Origin: Bacteroidota bacterium
GTDB lineage: Bacteria > Bacteroidota > Bacteroidia > AKYH767-A > 2013-40CM-41-45
Direction: 5' to 3'
NCBI GenBank assembly: GCA_016711505.1
Contig: JADJSV010000020.1
Span: 186,001-250,000 of the forward strand
Length of the DNA: 64,000 bases
The notes beneath the pieces were generated by a model. That model was not told the origin of the DNA, did no database searches, and saw only the letters and a list, made by a program, of their open reading frames with translations. This document shows positions 43,451 through 53,972 of the stretch, piece after piece. The first letter of the stretch is position 1, and the number at the start of each line of letters is the position of its first letter. Both the position numbers and the translations under genes were made by a program.

Positions 43451-46400
43451 CTACCTCACCAACGAAACATGCCCCACAAACGAATGCAATTTCCCTTTCG
43501 TATCATGCACCTGAATTTTGTAAACGTAAACATCGGCCTGGCATTCTCCACCATTCGATTGATGAGTACCGTCCCATGGTTTATCAGGATTGGTTGAATG
43601 ATAAATGTTCAGTCCCCAACGATCGAGGATGTAGAGATTGTAATCTGCCCAGCCGATACCGTATGCATTGAAATGATCATTGATTGCATCGTCATTAGGA
43701 GTAAAGGCATTTGGTATATAAATAGTAAAATCACTTTCAACTTCTACAAATCCTTTAATTGTATCTACGCAACCGGCATTACTTATCGTGATAAGTGTAA
43801 TTTCAAAAATACCTGTATCGGAGTAAGTATGTAAAGGCTCTTCATCATATCCAAGTGGTGAACCGTCTCCGAAATTCCAGATGTACTGATCTGCACCAAT
43901 GGAGTTATTGGTAAACTGAATGTCCGGTTCAAGTGTAGTTGTAGTAGTAGGTTGTGAGACAAATGATGCAATCGGTGATTCATGAACATTGATCATGTTG
44001 TCGATAAGGAGAGAGCTTGTACAACCGAATGAATTGGTTACTAGCAGTGACACATCGTAATTTCCGGCTTCAGTAAAGACATGTTCAGGGTCTTCAAGTA
44101 AAGATGTATTGCCATCTCCAAAATTCCATAAGTACATTGAACCTGCTAGAGTGGTTGACAGATCTTCGAAGTTTACAGTGAATGGTGAACATCCACGAAG
44201 ATTTCCCGGACCAAAATCAACCGTAGGAGTTGGACTTACAATAATATTTACCTGCGCACTTGCTGAAGGTGTTCCGCAATTGTCAGTTACAACTACAGTA
44301 TATGTCATATCCGTAGTCGGATATGCAATGGCATTCGATGTAATGAACTCGCCATTGTTCCATGAATAAGAGTAATTTCCATTTCCACCTGTAGCCAGCG
44401 AAGATAAATTCACTGAATCCCCTTCGCAAATTGTTGCCGGAGCAGTTGCATTTATACTCAACGGTGGATTAACATTGATGTTTATGTTCTGTGTAGCTGC
44501 AGTACATCCACTTGCATCAGTTACTGAAACAGAATATAGTGTAGTAGAAGCAGGGCTTACTGAAATGGAATCTGTAGTAGCACCATTCGACCAGCTATAC
44601 AAGTATGGAGAATTTCCGCCGGTTACTGTTGCACCGATCTGTATATTTTGTCCGATACATATTGTCGATGCAGGTGAGACAGACATCACAACAGCAGTTG
44701 GTTCATTGATATTGAAATTAGTAATTGCTGCACAACCGTTGATGTCTGTTACCGTGACAGAATACATACCGCCTGATAAATTTGCAGCAGAACCAGAAGA
44801 TGAAATATTTCCTGTCCACTGATATGAATACGGTGGCGTACCACCAACCGGACTTACTGAAGCAGTTCCTGACAGATCACCATTACAAGTTAAATCAGTA
44901 GATATAGGATTCAATGCAATTGCTGTTGCAGAATTTACTGTTGCAACTTCTGCTTCAGCACATCCGTTTGCATCAGTAACCGTCACTGTATAATTTCCGA
45001 TGCCGAGATTATTTGCAACAGAAGTTGAACTTGAAGAGCCTATCCATTGATAACTAAATGGACTTGCGCCGCCATTGACAACAACACTTGCACTTCCATC
45101 TAATCCGCCATTACATGACGCCGGAGTACTTGCAGTTTGCAGAATGAGAATTGCGCCATCATTGATAATGACATTTACGGTCGATGAACAATTGTTCGCA
45201 TCGCTTACAGACACAACATAATTACCCGCAGACAATCCTGAAGCATTTGCATTCGTTCCCCCATAAGGAGCCCATGAATAAGAATAAGGTGGAGTCCCAC
45301 CACTGATAGAAACAACAGCACTGCCATCAGAACCACCATCACATGAAACATCTGTTGATGATTGCAATATTGCATTTGCACCATTGCTGAGAGCAACATT
45401 GATAGAAGCTGTTGATGTACATCCATTCTGGTCAGTGATCAGAACAGAATAATGTCCATTTGTAAGATTGTATAGGGTAGAATCTGAAGTCGTAGAGCCT
45501 GTCCATGAATAAGAATAATTTCCAACTCCTCCGGAACCAATAACAGTAGCGCTTCCGGTAGGACTACCGCAAGCAGATGGAGTGGAAGTTGTAGTACTAG
45601 ATACTTGAGTCGGTTCACTTACTGAAACACTTACTGCAGTCGCACATCCATTTGCATCAATTGTTGTTACTGTGAAATTGCCATTGGCAAGATTTGTTGC
45701 TGTTGAAGATGTTCCGCCGTAAGGTGACCATGAATAAGTATAAGGTCCGTTTCCTCCTGATGCATTTACACTTGCATTACCGTCATTTCCTCCGAAGCAG
45801 CTAACATCGTTGACAGCATTTAAAGTAACAGTTGGTCCACCCGTATTAATTACTAATGCACTTGCAGTGGATATACAGTTGCCTGCATCAGTAACGGTAA
45901 CAATATAATTTCCTGCGACAAGATTACTTGCTGTAGCAGAACTACCTCCTGATGGACTCCACGAATATTGATACGGCCCTGTGCCGCCACTGGCAACAAC
46001 ATCTGCACTGCCATTTGCAGCACCACACGCTGAAGGAGTAACGTTTGTTGCTAAATTAATTGCTAAAGGTTGAGTAACCTGAATAGAGGCTGTTGAAACA
46101 CAACCACCGGCATCACTGACGGTCACAGAATAATTCCCTGCTATTAGATTAGTGGCTGAAGAATTGTTTCCACCTGAAGGCGACCATGAGTAGGTAAGTG
46201 CACCGGAACCACCATTGGCTACAACAGATGCGCTACCATTGTTTCCGCCATTACAAGTAACAGGAGTTGCGTTGATCACAGTTGCTATTCCTCCAGGCTG
46301 ATTGACTGTCGTTGATTGAGAAGTTGTACATCCATTTCCGTCAGAAACAGTCACTGTATAATTTCCACCGGTTAATGTACTCGCAGTTGCAGAAGTGGAT

Positions 46401-49400
46401 GTGCTGCCTGTCCATGAATAAGAATATGGAACTGTACCACCCGCAACAATAACACTTGCAGACCCACCAACACCTGCGCAATTTGCATCGGTGGAAGAAA
46501 TTTGAGTAAGCAATGCAGTCGGTTCGGTAATGATGACATTGTCATTAGTGATACAACCATTTGCATCTGTAACTGTGATAGAATAATTTCCTGAAGTAAG
46601 ATTGCTGGCATTTTGTCCGTTCCCGCCACTTGGTGACCACTGATAGTTAAATGGTGCAGTCCCTGCAGAAACAGCAACACTTGCGCTACCGTCATTGATC
46701 CCAAAACAGGAAACATTACTCAGCACATTTGTAGCTATTGTTGGACCACCTGTATTAGAAACACTTTCACTTGCAGAAGAAGTACAACCATTGGCATCAG
46801 TTACTACGACTGTATAAGTGATTGCATTGAGGTTCGATGCAGTGGCATTTGTACCACCACCCGCCGACCATAAATAAGAATACGGAAATGCACCTCCTGC
46901 AGCAACAACATTTGCCGTACCATTTGCAGATCCACATGTCGCCGGTGTAGATGAGGTTGCCAGATTGATAGGAGCAGGTTCAGCAACAGCAGTTGTTCTT
47001 GAAAACGTACAGCCATTTGCATCTGTTGCTATTACAGTATAATTTCCCGCAGATAAATTCAATGCAATTGAACTTGTTCCCCCTGATGGAAACCACGAAT
47101 AATTATATCCTGATGTACCACCGCTTGCATTTGCTTGTGCTGATCCATTTGCTGATCCATTGCACAATGCATCTGTTGGAGTTATGGTAACATTTAATTG
47201 CGTAGGCTGATTTACTGTTGTACTTGCACTGGTAGTACAACCATTCACATCGGTTATCAAGACTGAATAATTTCCTGCTGTTAATCCCGTAGGCGAAATC
47301 GAATTTGAATTTCCCGGTGACCATAGGTAAGTATAACCGGACGTTCCTCCTGCAATGTTAACAGAAGCAGAACCGGTAGCATCACCAAAACAAAGAGTAG
47401 GTGAGGAAGTTGCTTGAGCAACCATGGCTGTTGGTTCAGAAATTAAAATATTCGCAACAGAAGTACAGCCGTTTCCATCAGTTACCGATACAGAATAATT
47501 TCCTGCTGAAAGATTTGTTGCAGTTGAATCAGTACCGCCTGATGGTGACCACAAATAAGTAAATGGTCCTGTTCCATTTGCAACACTTGAATTTGCAGTT
47601 CCATCGTTTCCATTAAAACAACTTACATCAGCAGTTGCAAATGCATTGATCGTTGGTCCACCGATATTGGAAATATTTGCAACTGCAGAGGTTGTACATC
47701 CATTTGCATCAGTGACAGCAACGCTGTAAGCACCTGCAGCCAAGCCGGTAGCAGTTGAATTTGTTCCACCTGATGGCGACCACAAATAAGTATATGTTCC
47801 CGCTCCACCGGAAGCATTTGCGATTGCACTTCCATTGATTGCGCCGCAAGTTGCTGGCGTAGAAATAATATTTGCTGAAAGCTGGGTTGGTTCATTAATG
47901 GTTGTTGCAAAGGTACTGGTGCATCCATTCAGATCAGTAACTACTACTGAATAATTTCCTGCGCTAAGATTGGAAATCGTTGTTGAGTTTGGTGCTATTG
48001 GTGTCCAGACATAATTGTATCCAGGTGTTCCACCATTTACCGAAACTGCAATACTGCCATCATTTGAACCGAAACAAGAAAGATCAATTGAAGCAGTAAG
48101 AGTAGTTGTAAGCAATGCAGGTTCTGCAATCACGACCGGTGTTGTTGATGTACATCCATTCACATCGGTAACAAGTACAGTATAATTGCCGGCACTCAAC
48201 GATGAAGCAGAGGTTGCGGTTCCACCTGATGGTGACCATGAATAAGTTAGCGGAGCGCTTCCGCCTGTAACTTGTACAGTTGCACTTCCATTTGTTCCAC
48301 CATTGCAACTGACATCAGAAACAGTAGACAAAGAAACAACAGGACCCGGTAGATCAGCAACTGCAATCGTTGCAGTAGAAGTACAATTGTTTGCATCCGT
48401 AATTACAACAGAATATTGTCCGGTCGCAAGATTATTTAATGTCGCTGTGTTTGTCGCAGCCGGAGTCCATGCATACGAATAAGGCGAAGTTCCACCGGAA
48501 GCAACAACAGTTGCTGATCCGGTTGCTTGTCCGCAGATAGATCCCGTTGATGAAATACTATTTGATAACAGAGCAGGGTCTGCCAGAGTAGATGTTGTGG
48601 TCAATGTACAACCGTTAGCGTCTGTGACTGTAACCGTGTATGTACCCGCACTTAAATTATTCGCTGTAGTATTTGTACCACCAGAAGGCGACCATGAGTA
48701 AGTCAATGTTCCATTTCCACCACTTGCAACAACTGAAAGAGATCCGGTAGTACTTCCATTACATAATACCGGAGTAGAACTGATAGCAGCATTTATAGCT
48801 GGGGAAGTACTAATAACAACTGATGCTGAACTTGTACAACCAACAGCATCTGTTACCAGAACTGTATATTGCCCGGCGGTCAAACCTGTCGCAGTAGCAG
48901 CAGTATTCCCCGAGGGGGTCCATAAATAAGTATAACCGGGAGTTCCGCCGGCTTCAGAAGCTGTAGCAGTACCATCAAGATTACCCGGACATGTTTCGTC
49001 TGTTGATGCGGATATTGATGCAATCACTGTAGCAGGAGCACCAATAGTTGCTGTTGCTGAAGAACTACATCCCATAGCATCAGTAATGATACAAGTATAA
49101 ACACCGGGTTGCAAATTGCTTGCAGTAGCACCGGATCCTCCTGATGGAGACCATGCATAATTATAAGGACCTGTTCCACCACTTACAGATACAGTTATAT
49201 TTCCTGTAGGACTCTGACAGCTTGAGTTAGTTATTCCTGCAACAAATACGACAGGTGATGATGGTGCAGCAAGAATAATATTTGAACTGCCGGTGCATCC
49301 ACGGCTATCAGTAATTATCACTGAAAAATTTCCGGCTCCCAGACCGGAAGCTGTTGCGGCTGTACCGCCGGAAGGTGACCATGCATACGTATATGGACCG

Positions 49401-51433
49401 GTTCCACCTGAAGGTACAACAGTAGCGGAACCATTATTTGCACCGCATGAAGGTTGAGTTGGATTGATAGCACCCGTGATTGCTGTCGGTTGAGTAACAT
49501 TTGCTAATGAAGTAGAAGTACAACCATTTGCGTCTGTTACAGTGACAGTATAATTACCGGCAGAAAGGTTCGTAATATTTTGTGTAGTAGCTCCTCCCGG
49601 ATTCCATGAATAGGTGTAAGGTCCGGTTCCACCTGATGGATTTGTATTAACTGCTCCATTCGTTCCGCCGTTACAATTTACATTCGTAGCAACAACCTGA
49701 GGATTTATTGCTGTAGGAATAATTACAGTTATACTTTGGGTGGAAGTACAACCGATGTCATCAGTAACAGTTACTGTATATGTACCTGCAGCTAATCCAG
49801 ACATTGAGTTTGATCCGGCAATATTCATAGCCGTCTGAATTGTTGTACCGCCACTATTTTTCCAGACGTAATCCCATGGACTTGTTCCTTGTCCGGTAGC
49901 GGTTGCAGTTGCCGTTCCATTTGAGCAGTTAATATTTGAAACACTTACAACAGGCAACTGACAACAAGCAAGCTCAGCAAAAAAATGTGTGATCGGATCT
50001 GATGTGCACGCTAAAGATCCCCATACACCTGATTCACCATCACCATAAGTATCTACATCAACATTCAGACTTGCACCAGGTATACATGATCCGGGAGGAA
50101 GCGTTCTTATACTCCAGCAAAATGTCCAGCTGCAGGTATTTCCATCATTAAAATCACCGTAATTATTTCCTGCATTATTGTCTGGATTACTGCTTAAAGT
50201 TCCGGCAGCAGTTTCAAAATAAAATCCCGGAGGGAATATTGCATTGGTTGCTGAACTTCTAACTGTATCGGAATTCCAGATCCATGTTCCTGGAATTAAT
50301 GTTACAGGACCTAACGGATCAAAGTCAGAACAATCAGCAGCAGGAGTAGTCGTCAGTGTAGACATATCCCAACCGTTTCCGAAATCCGGGCTCACACCAT
50401 GAAGCCAGTTTTGTGATGTCTGGTCGTAAGAATTAATTGTATAACAAAAATTCACCGTTTGTCCTGCCATATAAACACCATTTACCGGCGGCGGATTAGC
50501 AACAAGAGAACTTGCAATTACACATCCTGAACAATCATATGCGTTACTTAATGTCATTGTAAAATTACATTGATCAGATAAACTGCTACCGCCAACTTGA
50601 AGCCAGTAACTTCCTGCTTGTAATCCGTTTATTGAAGTTGTAAGCGTTCCTCCACCACCGATAAAACAATCAACACCTGACATCGTACCGCAACTATTTC
50701 CATTGTATAATGCAATCTGAGGAGTTTGAATTCCACCGGTAATATCAATGTTCAACACAGGTGCAGTGATCGTAATTCTATACCATACATCAGCAGTTGG
50801 ATTAGCAAGTGCATTTGATGACGGGCTGCAACTTTGCAGTGTACCAAGATTTGGATCTGAAGTAGCACAAGTAGTTGTGCCGTTGATCACAACCGGAGTA
50901 AATAAATTTGCCGGACAAGGAGTAGGAGCAGGAAGATTCACAGCTAGCGCCCCGGAACAATCATCATTAGCTGGAGGAGGTCCACCGGTACAGGTAACTG
51001 CACAGGTACCAGGACAAGGAACACAACTTACAGTAGCTTCCCATCCTGATTCAGTAAAACTTCCGTCGCTGGTAAATCTGACTGTCAAACAACCGGTGTT
51101 CGCAGTTATAATACTTGGCCCCGTTGCACCCGTATAAAAACCAATTAATGGACTTCCTGTTGTTGGCCCGTTATATAAGAATAATGTATCGAACCCAGCT
51201 TCTGTGAAAAATGAAGTAAATGTTAAACGTACACACTGACCTGAATTTGCTGAACAAAATGTCATTGTGTAATTTTCATTATTAGAATAATCGCCACCGC
51301 TTCCACCGCTGTCATAGAAACTCCCTCCACATGTTGTTACAGAACTGTTGCTCATTAAATAATTTTGGGCGAACAACTCAGTTTGCGTGGTAAAGAAAAA
51401 TATGATGCTAAAACAGAGTAATTTTTTAATCAT
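43451..51433 (-). CDS. Giant SprB-repeat surface protein with T9SS type B sorting domain
   Basis: 2660 residues in one clean frame. Signal peptide (residues 1-22, ending LFAQ). Then a CUB domain (about 25-135; CGGSFYDSGGSGGDYSNNE in outline, FTSDGSFTESGWEA), a region of about 350 residues with paired cysteines (jellyroll-like), and from about residue 497 to 2400 some 23 SprB repeats of 74-77 residues plus two divergent ones. The repeat consensus is ...C.GG.NGSA.V..SGGTGPY.YSWSPSGG....A..L.AGNY.VTVTDANGC.S (with the gaps shown by dots). Two PKD domains (YLWNFGDG and YIWNFGDG) and a gliding-motility type C-terminal domain (IPNAFTPNDDAINDHF ... VYKIQVHD) follow. SprB is the gliding adhesin of flavobacteria; here the protein is likely a cell-surface adhesin. 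Gliding genes are not in the window, so motility is not shown. Confidence 0.93.
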   Translation of the reverse strand: MIKKLLCFSIIFFFTTQTELFAQNYLMSNSSVTTCGGSFYDSGGSGGDYSNNENYTMTFCSANSGQCVRLTFTSFFTEAGFDTLFLYNGPTTGSPLIGFYTGATGPSIITANTGCLTVRFTSDGSFTESGWEATVSCVPCPGTCAVTCTGGPPPANDDCSGALAVNLPAPTPCPANLFTPVVINGTTTCATSDPNLGTLQSCSPSSNALANPTADVWYRITITAPVLNIDITGGIQTPQIALYNGNSCGTMSGVDCFIGGGGTLTTSINGLQAGSYWLQVGGSSLSDQCNFTMTLSNAYDCSGCVIASSLVANPPPVNGVYMAGQTVNFCYTINSYDQTSQNWLHGVSPDFGNGWDMSTLTTTPAADCSDFDPLGPVTLIPGTWIWNSDTVRSSATNAIFPPGFYFETAAGTLSSNPDNNAGNNYGDFNDGNTCSWTFCWSIRTLPPGSCIPGASLNVDVDTYGDGESGVWGSLACTSDPITHFFAELACCQLPVVSVSNINCSNGTATATATGQGTSPWDYVWKNSGGTTIQTAMNIAGSNSMSGLAAGTYTVTVTDDIGCTSTQSITVIIPTAINPQVVATNVNCNGGTNGAVNTNPSGGTGPYTYSWNPGGATTQNITNLSAGNYTVTVTDANGCTSTSLANVTQPTAITGAINPTQPSCGANNGSATVVPSGGTGPYTYAWSPSGGTAATASGLGAGNFSVIITDSRGCTGSSNIILAAPSSPVVFVAGITNSSCQSPTGNITVSVSGGTGPYNYAWSPSGGSGATASNLQPGVYTCIITDAMGCSSSATATIGAPATVIASISASTDETCPGNLDGTATASEAGGTPGYTYLWTPSGNTAATATGLTAGQYTVLVTDAVGCTSSASVVISTSPAINAAISSTPVLCNGSTTGSLSVVASGGNGTLTYSWSPSGGTNTTANNLSAGTYTVTVTDANGCTLTTTSTLADPALLSNSISSTGSICGQATGSATVVASGGTSPYSYAWTPAATNTATLNNLATGQYSVVITDANNCTSTATIAVADLPGPVVSLSTVSDVSCNGGTNGSATVQVTGGSAPLTYSWSPSGGTATSASSLSAGNYTVLVTDVNGCTSTTPVVIAEPALLTTTLTASIDLSCFGSNDGSIAVSVNGGTPGYNYVWTPIAPNSTTISNLSAGNYSVVVTDLNGCTSTFATTINEPTQLSANIISTPATCGAINGSAIANASGGAGTYTYLWSPSGGTNSTATGLAAGAYSVAVTDANGCTTSAVANISNIGGPTINAFATADVSCFNGNDGTANSSVANGTGPFTYLWSPSGGTDSTATNLSAGNYSVSVTDGNGCTSVANILISEPTAMVAQATSSPTLCFGDATGSASVNIAGGTSGYTYLWSPGNSNSISPTGLTAGNYSVLITDVNGCTTSASTTVNQPTQLNVTITPTDALCNGSANGSAQANASGGTSGYNYSWFPSGGTSSIALNLSAGNYTVIATDANGCTFSRTTAVAEPAPINLATSSTPATCGSANGTANVVAAGGAFPYSYLWSAGGGTNATASNLNAITYTVVVTDANGCTSSASESVSNTGGPTIATNVLSNVSCFGINDGSASVAVSAGTAPFNYQWSPSGGNGQNASNLTSGNYSITVTDANGCITNDNVIITEPTALLTQISSTDANCAGVGGSASVIVAGGTVPYSYSWTGSTSTSATASTLTGGNYTVTVSDGNGCTTSQSTTVNQPGGIATVINATPVTCNGGNNGSASVVANGGSGALTYSWSPSGGNNSSATNLIAGNYSVTVSDAGGCVSTASIQVTQPLAINLATNVTPSACGAANGSADVVASGGTGPYQYSWSPSGGSSATASNLVAGNYIVTVTDAGNCISTASALVINTGGPTVTLNAVNDVSCFGGNDGNASVNASGGNGPYTYSWSPYGGTSSTATNLANGNFTVTTIDANGCATAVSVSVSEPTQVSSTTTSTPSACGSPTGSATVIGSGGVGNYSYSWTGSTTSDSTLYNLTNGHYSVLITDQNGCTSTASINVALSNGANAILQSSTDVSCDGGSDGSAVVSISGGTPPYSYSWAPYGGTNANASGLSAGNYVVSVSDANNCSSTVNVIINDGAILILQTASTPASCNGGLDGSASVVVNGGASPFSYQWIGSSSSTSVANNLGIGNYTVTVTDANGCAEAEVATVNSATAIALNPISTDLTCNGDLSGTASVSPVGGTPPYSYQWTGNISSSGSAANLSGGMYSVTVTDINGCAAITNFNINEPTAVVMSVSPASTICIGQNIQIGATVTGGNSPYLYSWSNGATTDSISVSPASTTLYSVSVTDASGCTAATQNININVNPPLSINATAPATICEGDSVNLSSLATGGNGNYSYSWNNGEFITSNAIAYPTTDMTYTVVVTDNCGTPSASAQVNIIVSPTPTVDFGPGNLRGCSPFTVNFEDLSTTLAGSMYLWNFGDGNTSLLEDPEHVFTEAGNYDVSLLVTNSFGCTSSLLIDNMINVHESPIASFVSQPTTTTTLEPDIQFTNNSIGADQYIWNFGDGSPLGYDEEPLHTYSDTGIFEITLITISNAGCVDTIKGFVEVESDFTIYIPNAFTPNDDAINDHFNAYGIGWADYNLYILDRWGLNIYHSTNPDKPWDGTHQSNGGECQADVYVYKIQVHDTKGKLHSFVGHVSLVR
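44240..49945 (-). repeat. SprB repeat region with four-repeat higher-order unit
   Basis: About 5.7 kb of DNA encoding about 25 repeats of 74-77 codons. Linkers follow a cycle of four: a repeat with CG..NGSA ending in NxGGP, one with DVSCFGGNDG ending EPT, one starting with ATSSPT/ISSTD-like strands ending NQP, and one with CNG..NGSA ending EP or QP. The NxGGP linker recurs at repeats 10, 14 and 18, so the array probably expanded in blocks of about 300 residues. Confidence 0.85.
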
Positions 51434-51739
51434 TCAAAACACAATGAGAGAGTTAGGTTATTTTGTCTACACTAGGGATCAATTTAATTTATCCCGGGCT
51501 CAGATCGGTCCTGAGTTCAGATCGATCATTTTTAAGGAGACTTTTATCATAAAGTCGAATCCCCAAACCGAAAGCTAAAAATATTAACTAAAAATTCCAA
51601 CTTTTTTCCTGCTTTTTCTGTTGAAAGAGGTGAATATGGTTTTAATGTCGATTTTTACCTGTTCAGAAAGATTATATTTCCAAAATCGAAAAGGAGTATC
51701 TAATTTCGCCCATCAATTTTAAACAAACAATAGACCCTC
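51434..51739. other. Divergent intergenic region without gene
   Basis: A 306-base gap between the starts of the giant surface protein and mdh. It should contain both promoters. A TAATTTCG sequence (one mismatch to TAnnTTTG) at 51701-51708 may serve mdh. CCCGGGCTCAGATCGGTCC followed by TGAGTTCAGATCGATC around 51495-51525 contains an imperfect direct repeat CTCAGATCGGTC/TTCAGATCGATC. No RNA gene was recognised. Confidence 0.4.
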
Positions 51740-52684
51740 ATGAAAGTAACAGTTGTAGGTGCCGGAAACGTTGGTGCCACTTGTGCTGATGTAATCGCAC
51801 ACAAAGACTTCGTTCACGAAGTAGTTCTTCTAGATATTAAAGAAGGGATTGCCGAAGGTAAATCGTTAGATATGTGGCAGACTGCCCCGATCAACCTTTA
51901 CGATACCAGGATCATTGGTTCAACGAACGATTATTCTAAGACTGCAAAATCGGATGTTGTTGTGATCACTTCAGGACTTCCCCGTAAACCGGGAATGAGT
52001 CGTGATGATCTTATTGCTACCAATGCAGGTATTGTTCGTTCTGTTACTGAGAACATCATTAAATATTCTCCGGATGCAATCATCATAGTGGTTTCAAATC
52101 CGCTGGATGTAATGACATACTGTGCATTCCTTACCGCTAAAGTAGATTCGAAGAAAGTATTCGGTATGGCTGGCATACTTGATACAGCTCGTTACCGTGC
52201 ATTCCTTGCAGAAGCGTTGAATACATCACCGAAAGATATTCAAGCTGTTCTTATGGGCGGACATGGCGATACAATGGTGCCGTTGCCACGTTATACAACT
52301 GTTGCCGGAATTCCTGTTACAGAATTAATCGACAAAGATAAATTAGATGCAATAGTTGACCGTACTAAAAAAGGCGGAGGCGAACTTGTTAACCTGATGG
52401 GAACTTCTGCATGGTATGCACCCGGAGCTGCTGCAGCTCAGATGGTAGAAGCGATCATCAAAGATTCTCAACGTATTTTCCCTTGTTGCGCATTGTTGAA
52501 TGGACAGTATGGACTGAAAGATATTTATCTTGGTGTTCCTGTTAAATTAGGAAAGAATGGAATCGAAGAGATCATCGAATTGAAACTGAATGATGATGAA
52601 ATGAAATTGCTTCATTCATCTGCTAAGTCAGTAGAAGAAGTGATGGATGTTTTAGATAACATGAATCAACCGGCTGTAAAATAA
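51740..52684 (+). CDS. mdh: Malate dehydrogenase
   Basis: 314 residues, lactate/malate dehydrogenase family, LDH-like MDH group. NAD-binding VVGAGNVGATCADVIA, the substrate arginines in LPRKPGMSRDDL, catalytic Asp/His in the region ending GGHGDTMVPLPRY (His near 175), all normal. Converts malate to oxaloacetate with NAD in the TCA cycle. The motif GLPRKPGMSR with Arg rather than Gln identifies malate rather than lactate as substrate. A rho-independent terminator follows at 52706. Confidence 0.95.
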   Translation: MKVTVVGAGNVGATCADVIAHKDFVHEVVLLDIKEGIAEGKSLDMWQTAPINLYDTRIIGSTNDYSKTAKSDVVVITSGLPRKPGMSRDDLIATNAGIVRSVTENIIKYSPDAIIIVVSNPLDVMTYCAFLTAKVDSKKVFGMAGILDTARYRAFLAEALNTSPKDIQAVLMGGHGDTMVPLPRYTTVAGIPVTELIDKDKLDAIVDRTKKGGGELVNLMGTSAWYAPGAAAAQMVEAIIKDSQRIFPCCALLNGQYGLKDIYLGVPVKLGKNGIEEIIELKLNDDEMKLLHSSAKSVEEVMDVLDNMNQPAVK

Positions 52685-52705
52685 TTTATAGATAAGTTAT
52701 TGAAG

Positions 52706-52739
52706 AAAGTCCCGTAAATTGCGGGACTTTTTATTTTTA
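52706..52739 (+). terminator. Rho-independent terminator of mdh
   Basis: AAAGTCCCG (52706-52714) pairs with CGGGACTTT (52722-52730) over a 7-base loop and runs into TTTTTATTTTTAT. Confidence 0.92.
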
Positions 52740-52776
52740 TTTATGTCGAAAGACGAAACTCCACTAACTGACAGAA

Positions 52777-53214
52777 ATGTTTTCAAGTAAAACGATCATC
52801 GATATCGAAATGATCACGATCGAAGATGATGGATTGCATCTTATCATTGAAACGGAAGTCAATGACCGCAAATGCCGGCTGCTCATAGATACCGGTGCTT
52901 CACGAACTGTTTTTGACAGAACACGAATTTTTAATTATGTCGAAGAAGTGGAACGCGAAGATCACGACAAACTTTCTACAGGCTTAGGTACAGATAGTAT
53001 GCCGACAAGTTCGACAAATTTGAATCAATTTAAAATTGGAAAGATCAGGATCAAAAATTTTCATGCAATACTTCTTGACCTTACACATGTCAATTCCAGC
53101 TATGAAAAAATGGGATTCAGTCCTATCGATGGAGTTCTTGGTAGTGATGTTATGAATAAATATCATGCGGTAATTGATTATAAGAAAAAGCGTTTGACTT
53201 TAAATGAAAAGTGA
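52777..53214 (+). CDS. Retropepsin-like aspartic protease family protein
   Basis: 145 residues, no signal peptide. A single aspartic protease half-domain with the catalytic LLIDTGASRTVFD motif (Asp near 38), a flap region (GLGTDSMPTS) and the second hydrophobic-hydrophobic-Gly element (DGVLGSDVMNKY). As in retropepsins, it would need to dimerise. Such small clan AA proteins are common in bacteria and are not a sign of a retroelement. The substrate is unknown. It has its own transcription, as a terminator separates it from mdh. Confidence 0.8.
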   Translation: MFSSKTIIDIEMITIEDDGLHLIIETEVNDRKCRLLIDTGASRTVFDRTRIFNYVEEVEREDHDKLSTGLGTDSMPTSSTNLNQFKIGKIRIKNFHAILLDLTHVNSSYEKMGFSPIDGVLGSDVMNKYHAVIDYKKKRLTLNEK

Positions 53215-53396
53215 TTCCGATAGCTATCACATAGGCGTCAACTTAAGAGAAAAAACAAATGAATAGTATTTCAATCTATTAGCGTGAGATTATTTATAAA
53301 AAAGTATTTTTTCAAGTTAGCCTTTATTGCCGTCAGCAAATGCTTAATGTCATTTGGTTAAGACGAATGAAATATTCGTTGTTCTTAATAAATTAT

Positions 53397-53662
53397 CAGG
53401 CCCGTTAGGGCCATACTTTTGGTAATACAAGACCAGATAAGAGCGCGAAGCCCCCTTAGGGGCGTACTCTAAAATAGATCGCTTATTTTGACAACGAAAG
53501 CACCATTGGATATCAGGAACATGCCGAATGCCACTACTGTGTTCTGGAACTTTTATGCAGATGAATTAATGGACACATCCATTGTAGAAAGAGTACGCCC
53601 CTAAAGGGGCTTGACTTTCTCGTGTAGTCTGGTATTACCAAAAGTATGGCCCTAACGGGCCT
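53397..53662. repeat. Large inverted repeat (about 74-bp arms), MITE/REP-like
   Basis: The left arm 53397-53470 begins CAGGCCCGTTAGGGCC and ends CCTTAGGGGCGTACTCT. The right arm 53589-53662 is nearly its complement: the outer 32 bases and the inner 20 are almost perfect, and the middle 20 differ. Each arm has two small palindromes (GGCCCGTTAGGGCC; GCCCCTTTAGGGGC, with one mismatch in the left arm). The 118-base centre is unique. The surrounding gap (53215-53972) has no gene. The arm structure suggests a non-autonomous mobile or REP-type element. Confidence 0.88.
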
Positions 53663-53972
53663 GTCAATTCTAAATACATATCCTTATTATGAATTGTTGA
53701 GTTTAGCTTAATGAATTTGATCTAAAGTTGATGGCAGAATAGTAGAAGAGAACTCACTCAATTTCAATAGATATTTATATAATTAAGTTGATGCATATGC
53801 GATAGCTATCGGGATGAAAAATGAAAAATCCTAGCTGGGCGGATAACGGATGCTGATTTCTAAACTTATTATGGTTTCAATTTTATTCTGAATGTTATTA
53901 CTTGGACTTAAATTTTTAGTGAAAATATTTTGAATTAAACCAATTCAGATTGATTCGTTGTTGCTATAAATT

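Noticed and set aside
50748..51137. Plus-strand gene opposite the giant surface protein
   Set aside because: It is a shadow of the conserved minus-strand frame with no recognisable motif. The same holds for the many short frames opposite or offset within the SprB repeats.
52777..53214. Retroelement protease
   Set aside because: No reverse transcriptase, integrase or long terminal repeats nearby; single-domain DTG proteins are ordinary in bacteria.
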